DNA of 64,000 bases, taken from positions 6,064,516 to 6,128,515 of the forward strand of contig NC_033641.1 in the NCBI RefSeq assembly GCF_001540865.1. The letters are read 5' to 3'. Below the pieces are notes generated by a model. It saw nothing but the letters and a program-made list of their open reading frames with translations. It ran no database searches and had not been told where the DNA came from. This DNA is from Ananas comosus. Its lineage: Eukaryota > Streptophyta > Magnoliopsida > Poales > Bromeliaceae. Shown here piece by piece: positions 58,777-64,000 of this stretch. Position 1 is the first letter of the stretch. The number at the start of each line of letters is the position of its first letter. The position numbers were made by a program, and so were the translations under genes.

Positions 58777-60270
58777 TGTGTGTGTGTATGAGAGTTAGGA
58801 TAAGGCTCAGCAGAACTATTGCTATGCATGCTTCAAGAATGTTGACCTCATAAATTGCTAATCTGTTGGTATATATTATTGGAGGATGATAATTAGTTCA
58901 TATATACAGTCCAACAACCAGCTGCTAGGACTGAGCAGTTAGGATAAGCCTCAGCAGAACTATTTGGCAAATAAAAGTTCAAACCTTTATAGGCCCTATT
59001 GAAATGTCTTGACATACTCCAAATCGTTTTTGGGCTCTCCTAAATGCTCCATAGCCAGTGTGAGAGATGCAAAAGAGGCACCTTAGGAAGGTAAATTTTC
59101 ATACATCTTACCCTTTTTGATCTCCATATTATTTCCTCCACCATTATTCAGAAATTTCAGATATCATAAGTTAAATATAAGGGAAACTTTGTGAAACTTA
59201 AAGAATAATACTTCAATCTCCAAGTTTCTTTTTTCTTTTTCTGTTGAATTGGACAGGTTTCGTAGATTTATTTTGTTACTGTGTTCAATATTATTATAGT
59301 AGCCAAGATTTAGTAAGATGAAGCGTGTGTTGTTCATCTTGTAATATTAATTGTGTTACATGTCTTGGGTGTGTTATGGTTTTTTGTCTCAAAAGATGCG
59401 TGCCTTGATTGTGTCAAACACTTTAGGCTCTTTCTGAAGATTTTCTGTACAAATGCACTTCATTTGCATGAATTGATTAGAAGCACATGGCAAACTATTC
59501 GAGTTCTACTTTGTGGTACTTAAGAATAATTTCATATGCATAATTGACATCATTCTAATCTAGTTTCTTGAACCCCTTAATGGCATGCTAGAGTGGATTA
59601 GAATTTGGAAACATATAACAAACTACTATTCCTTTCAATATTTTTGGGAATTACTAAGGGCCTTAAAATTCAATTTTAGAGTAAACAGAGTAGTTTTAAG
59701 ATATCAATGTAAGAACTATTCAAGTCATATTCTGATCATCATATTTATCATCCTTTTCTTCTCTTTATTGGTGTCCAATACTCCAACGCTTATCCGTTGC
59801 CTCTATTAGCTATTTTGTTTGATATGATAAGATTATTGTATAGAGTAGCTTTAAGGGATAAGGCATTTTCCTTTTGGTGTCTGTGTAATATAGCAATGTT
59901 GTTGATATCAATTATGAACAATTTGCTGTAACATGACATCTCAAGTATATTTGGGTTCTCTTCGTAGTAAAATTCTGGGAAATTTGTGCCCGCTAATTGA
60001 GTTTAATAAATAATGTCATATTGGCTCATTTTTGTATTCAACTAAATAAGTGTGCACTTGGTCCATTGTTTCAAAAGCAAAGCAACCTATGCTGCTGCAT
60101 ATTCGGTTCAGATCATCAACCGAATCGCATATGTAATATGCGGTGTAGTATGCGGTCGGACCGCATATGTGGACCATATACGGCATGCGACTGCATATGT
60201 GATAGTTTTTTTTTTTCCATGGTAGAATTCAAGTGCAGTATTGAATAAGATCGTTTGCTTAATGATTATG
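58512..60270. other. AT-rich non-coding region with a TG microsatellite
   Basis: It contains a (TG)n run at 58739-58788. The rest has no coding or element structure that I can support. Confidence 0.4.
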
Positions 60271-60271
60271 C

Positions 60272-60333
<62 letters not shown>

Positions 60334-60866
60334 AGGCAGGTATACTATCGGTAGCACGGAGGCCTCCGTGTTACCAAGTGGTTTTCAATGACTTGGCTTC
60401 CAAATCGACGATCGGTTACGTTAGACTTGATCTTTACTATTAAAAGTATTTGGAACTAAATTTTATAATTTTTCGACATCATTTGGCTAGTGATCAAAAT
60501 GTCTCAAAATTGACAACTTTAATGATCGATGTGATGTGTTTGTGAATTTAACGGTTTGAAACAATCGAAATCTAATGAATTTTTTGTAGAAAATTTTTTT
60601 TACTATTTAGAGTAAGATCAGTACCTCTGATCTTAAATTCAAGTCTTTTAACATCATTTTTTATGAGATTTTTATTTTCAACCGTTCATTTTTAGACTAT
60701 TCATTTGATAGGTAAATGATGTCGAAAAATTATGAAATTTAGTTTTCAAATACTTTTAATAGTGTAGATCAAGTCTAACGGAGTTGATCGTCGATTTGAA
60801 AGCTACATCATTGAAAACAACTTGGTAGCACGGAGGCCTCCGAGCTACTAATAGTATACCAACCTA
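60271..60866. mobile_element. foldback element with (TA)n(GA)n end
   Basis: A microsatellite (TA)n(GA)n (60272-60330) is followed by a near-perfect long inverted repeat: about 60331-60490 pairs with about 60700-60866. Its core is CACGGAGGCCTCCG near both ends and AATTTTTCGACATCATTT toward the centre. The mirrored (CT)n(TA)n expected on the right is missing at the N at 60867. No coding sequence. Confidence 0.7.
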
Positions 60867-60867
60867 N

Positions 60868-61293
60868 TGAAGTGTTTAGAAATCAAATTTCAAATCTTTT
60901 CGACATCATTTGCCTAATGATCAAAGGGTTTCAAAATTTGTAATTTTAATGGTCGATAAGAGGCGTTTTCTCGTTTAACGGCGTAAAGATATCCAAATCA
61001 ATTGAATTTTTGTTAGAAAATTCTTTAAATTATTTAAAACAAGATCTATACTCTTGATCGTGATTATAAGACTCCTATCATCATTGTTTAAAGAATATTC
61101 ATTTTCAGCTATTCATTTTTCTGTTCACTTGATGGATAAAAGAACAATATTGAAAGTGCGTGAAATTTGATTTCTAGATAGTTTAAATGGTTTAGATCAT
61201 ATTTAACGGAGCCGATCGTCAAATTGGAAGCTCTTTCATCGAAAACAAATAGATAGTAAAATAGCTCGTTTACTATTGATAGTATTTTAGCTC

Positions 61294-61373
<80 letters not shown>
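60868..61373. mobile_element. second foldback element, left part missing
   Basis: This is the relative of the preceding element. Its right arm (about 61140-61295) is the complement of a sequence resembling 60331-60490, including a GACGATCGGCTCCGTTA block, and ends in (CT)n(TA)n (61296-61373). The left end is lost at the N at 60867. Confidence 0.6.
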
Positions 61374-61378
<5 letters not shown>

Positions 61379-64000
61379 AGATTAATTTCCTACTAACTAT
61401 ATCTCTTCTTATTTTAGTTGATATTATTTTTACTGTATCTAATAATTATTTTATAAATATTGGCGTATATTTTTGCAGTCGTCAGATGTTATTATGCTAG
61501 AAGTTTTTAAGTGTTGGCCTTTTGGATGACCACTAGTGATCGTGAATGACAATTAACTGAAAATATTATTATTCTTCAAAAAAGTTTAGCCAAGTTGCTC
61601 CACATCTATTTATTCCTATTTTTAATAGTATATTTGTATTTTTTACATTTTTATTTGAATTTTTTAATATTTTAGTTGATGAATTAAGTGCCTGCATATG
61701 CACCCGCATAGCACATATGCACGGTGGGACAATTGCCTGCATATCTCAAACCGCTTTTTAGAACATTGATTTGGTTTCTATGATATAGAAGAAATGTAGG
61801 TGATTAACACATTTTTCATTGTTTTGGGTTTCCTTAATTAGCACGCACCAACTGTCGGTATTTATTTTTACTAGTAATGTATCCCTGTTCATATTTTTTT
61901 CCTGAGAATTACTTGTTACTTTGTAAGTTACAATCATATTTTTTTCCTGAGAATTACTTGTTACTTTATAAGTTACATCTGGTTTTCTAAAAATCAGTGA
62001 ATAAAGAGTCTTTTTGGCTCAATCTGGCATTTAATGAAATGTCAGCATGCCTATTTACTTTAAAATCTCTGTTCAGACATGTAGAAGAGAAGTTTCTTTC
62101 TAATCTCTATTGATAAACTATTGTTTGCCAATATTATCGAAAATTGTTTCTTAATTAACAGCAATAGTGTAACAGTGGAATAGTCTGCCGACCATATTAA
62201 AAAACTAATAGCTATATGATAACGAACTGTAGCTATGGGGTCATAAAATATATGAATTAATTACAGAGCGTTCAAAGCGGTATTTATCCAGAGAATCTCC
62301 TGTATCCTTGACTGTTGTATTTCTTTTGAACTTTTCTTGCTCTTTGAGATTGAATTTCTTGTAGACCTGCGGAAGTGTTATAAGTCTTAAATATCTCTGT
62401 GATGTTACTCGCCGCCACAGGATGTTGTATGGAATTATGCCTCTTGGTTTTGGTTCCGTATGTAGCACGAACTATTAAATATAAATCATTTTCTTCTTTT
62501 GACCTGACTGCAACGTCTAACAGTAAGTGCCTTTCAGTTTGTTTGCTTTCTTGATCAAGTTTTTTTTTTATTAGATAGTCTAAGATTCCTGCATTGCCTT
62601 GTCAATGTGATGATAGAAAATGAACAACAAAGTCAGCTTGATTCTACTCAGAAAGTGCTTATTATATGAATGAAATAGTTTTGGTCCTAATTGTCTTTAA
62701 TGTTGTTATACTTTTGGTTCCTGAAGATTTTTTTTTCTTTCTTCTTTATTTCAGAAAGAGAGACTGGAGAGGGAGATGGAGATCAAGAGGGTCCGACTGT
62801 AACATCTCGCTGAAGGAAAAGGAAAATGATTCTCTTGCATGCATGTTTTGTTTTCTTACTCTGTAGTATCAAAATTCGTTTTGAAGTTTCCTAATAGTGA
62901 GCCAAGAGATCACTGAGAGATTTGAGACAAGCTTGCCAATATATCCTGCTAATAAGCCAGGTGGGGTTTTAGTCAGATACTGGCAATTTGCTGTGTTATC
63001 AAGAGACCCAAGTTGTTGCTTATTTTTCAGATGTTGCATTCATCCCTTTTTTTGCATGCAATATACATTTTTGCACCCTTGTATGAGTTACCTCCCTTCT
63101 CTGTTTTTGATGAGCGGCTGTGCAAAGCTTCTACTGAAGAAAAAGAACACCTCTATTAGTAGGCTTTATTCGACATGTTTTCTGGGGATGGTAACTTGAA
63201 AATGATTGTGTATTTTCGAGTTTTAACAGAGAGTGTTTGTACTTGAATATTCTAAGTGCAAATATTTTGTCAGTAGTTACTTATCTTTCCTCGTTGGCCG
63301 TGCTACTTTTATTTAGAAATATTTGAAAAGGTTGCTTTGGTTCCATAAACCTAGCCCCAGCCGCTAATCAATATACACTTGGAACCTGCCAAGGTGCAGG
63401 TATCTGTAGCTGCCATGAGTTTCTTCGCTTTTGTTTCTTTGTTATTGTTTGGATTGGATGAAAAATAATAAATAATAAAATAAAAAAATATATTGAAGTA
63501 AGGGGATATGGAATAATAAATAGTGATTCGGACTTTTCTTAGGAGCCATACTACCAATGAGAAAGAAATAAAAAATATAGGATGCCTTTTTCAAAAGTAT
63601 TCAAAACTAGAGCAGTCTTGGGTCCAATATAAATTACGGTCTAGGATTTTAGAGAAAAAAAAAAAAAAGCTTAGGGTTTTAAGAAAAAAAACAAAAGAGA
63701 ATTAAGAAAAAAAGAAAAGAAAAACAAAAGGGCGGCGCCAGAGGGGAACCACCTCTCAAACCAACCACACAAAAACAAAAAAAGAAAAGGGAAAAAGAAG
63801 AAAGCAAAGAAAAGAGAGAAAATAAAGAGAGTGATGGTGACAACGATGAATACCTACAATCCGCTCTTTCGTCTCCAAGGACAATGGCGGTGCAGAAAAT
63901 GACATCATGGTCTCTTCTTTCTTTTTCGACGGCGATGACTTTTAAACCGCTCTGGCCTTCAATGTGCGCACAAACGGCACGATTCTCTTGTCGGATTGAT
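61374..64000. other. AT-rich region without supported genes
   Basis: A 48-bp tandem duplication lies near 61888-61975 (TTTTTTTCCTGAGAATTACT repeated). Short open stretches near 62897 and 62468 (minus) are unassignable. Poly-A-rich sequence (63440-63830) precedes the right edge. I see no feature that can be named. Confidence 0.35.

Overview
The window is plant nuclear DNA, dominated by nested transposable elements. GC-rich first exons beside AT-rich introns (SEC20, TOM9, a serpin fragment) and the long-LTR Ty3/gypsy elements suggest a non-grass commelinid monocot. Pineapple would fit, but that is inference and nothing here proves a species.

Left third (1-24.2 kb): a decayed Ty3/gypsy element runs from the left edge to 20912. 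A reverse-strand LTR element (1555-7104, TSD TTACG) splits its pol. A solo LTR (11162-20164, TSD AGTGA) splits its 3' LTR. That solo LTR is split by a CACTA transposon (11609-18118, TSD AGT), which carries a multi-exon PFP-alpha pseudogene, a serpin exon fragment and a SINE (13881-14043). Another solo LTR lies at 21435-23940.

Middle (26.6-50.5 kb): a SEC20 gene (26646-33315) carries a solo LTR and a hAT-like element in one intron and an apparent in-frame stop. Convergent to it is a WAT1-type transporter remnant (34142-34722), broken by a CACTA-type terminus. Then come a solo LTR (35226-37784), an antisense TOPLESS-type fragment (38946-39517) and a Raf-like kinase pseudogene (39535-47807). The kinase is interrupted by one solo LTR within an exon, and by a second LTR flanked by a duplicated piece of the gene.

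Right third (51-64 kb): two related Mutator-like elements are packed with short palindromes, the second ending 137 bp before an intact TOM9/TOM22 gene (54774-55082). A 675-bp TRIM retrotransposon, a TIR element and a pair of foldback elements with microsatellite ends follow. The last 2.6 kb has no feature I can name.

Two themes stand out. First, eight LTRs of one broad family carry clusters of ACCGGT-centred palindromes; in most of them the cluster ends about 60-100 bp upstream of a TATA-like box. Second, three of the six single-N positions are flanked by identical 194-197 bp direct repeats, so they are unmerged contig overlaps rather than biology. Apparently intact genes are few: TOM9 is clean, SEC20 is nearly so, and the rest are fragments.
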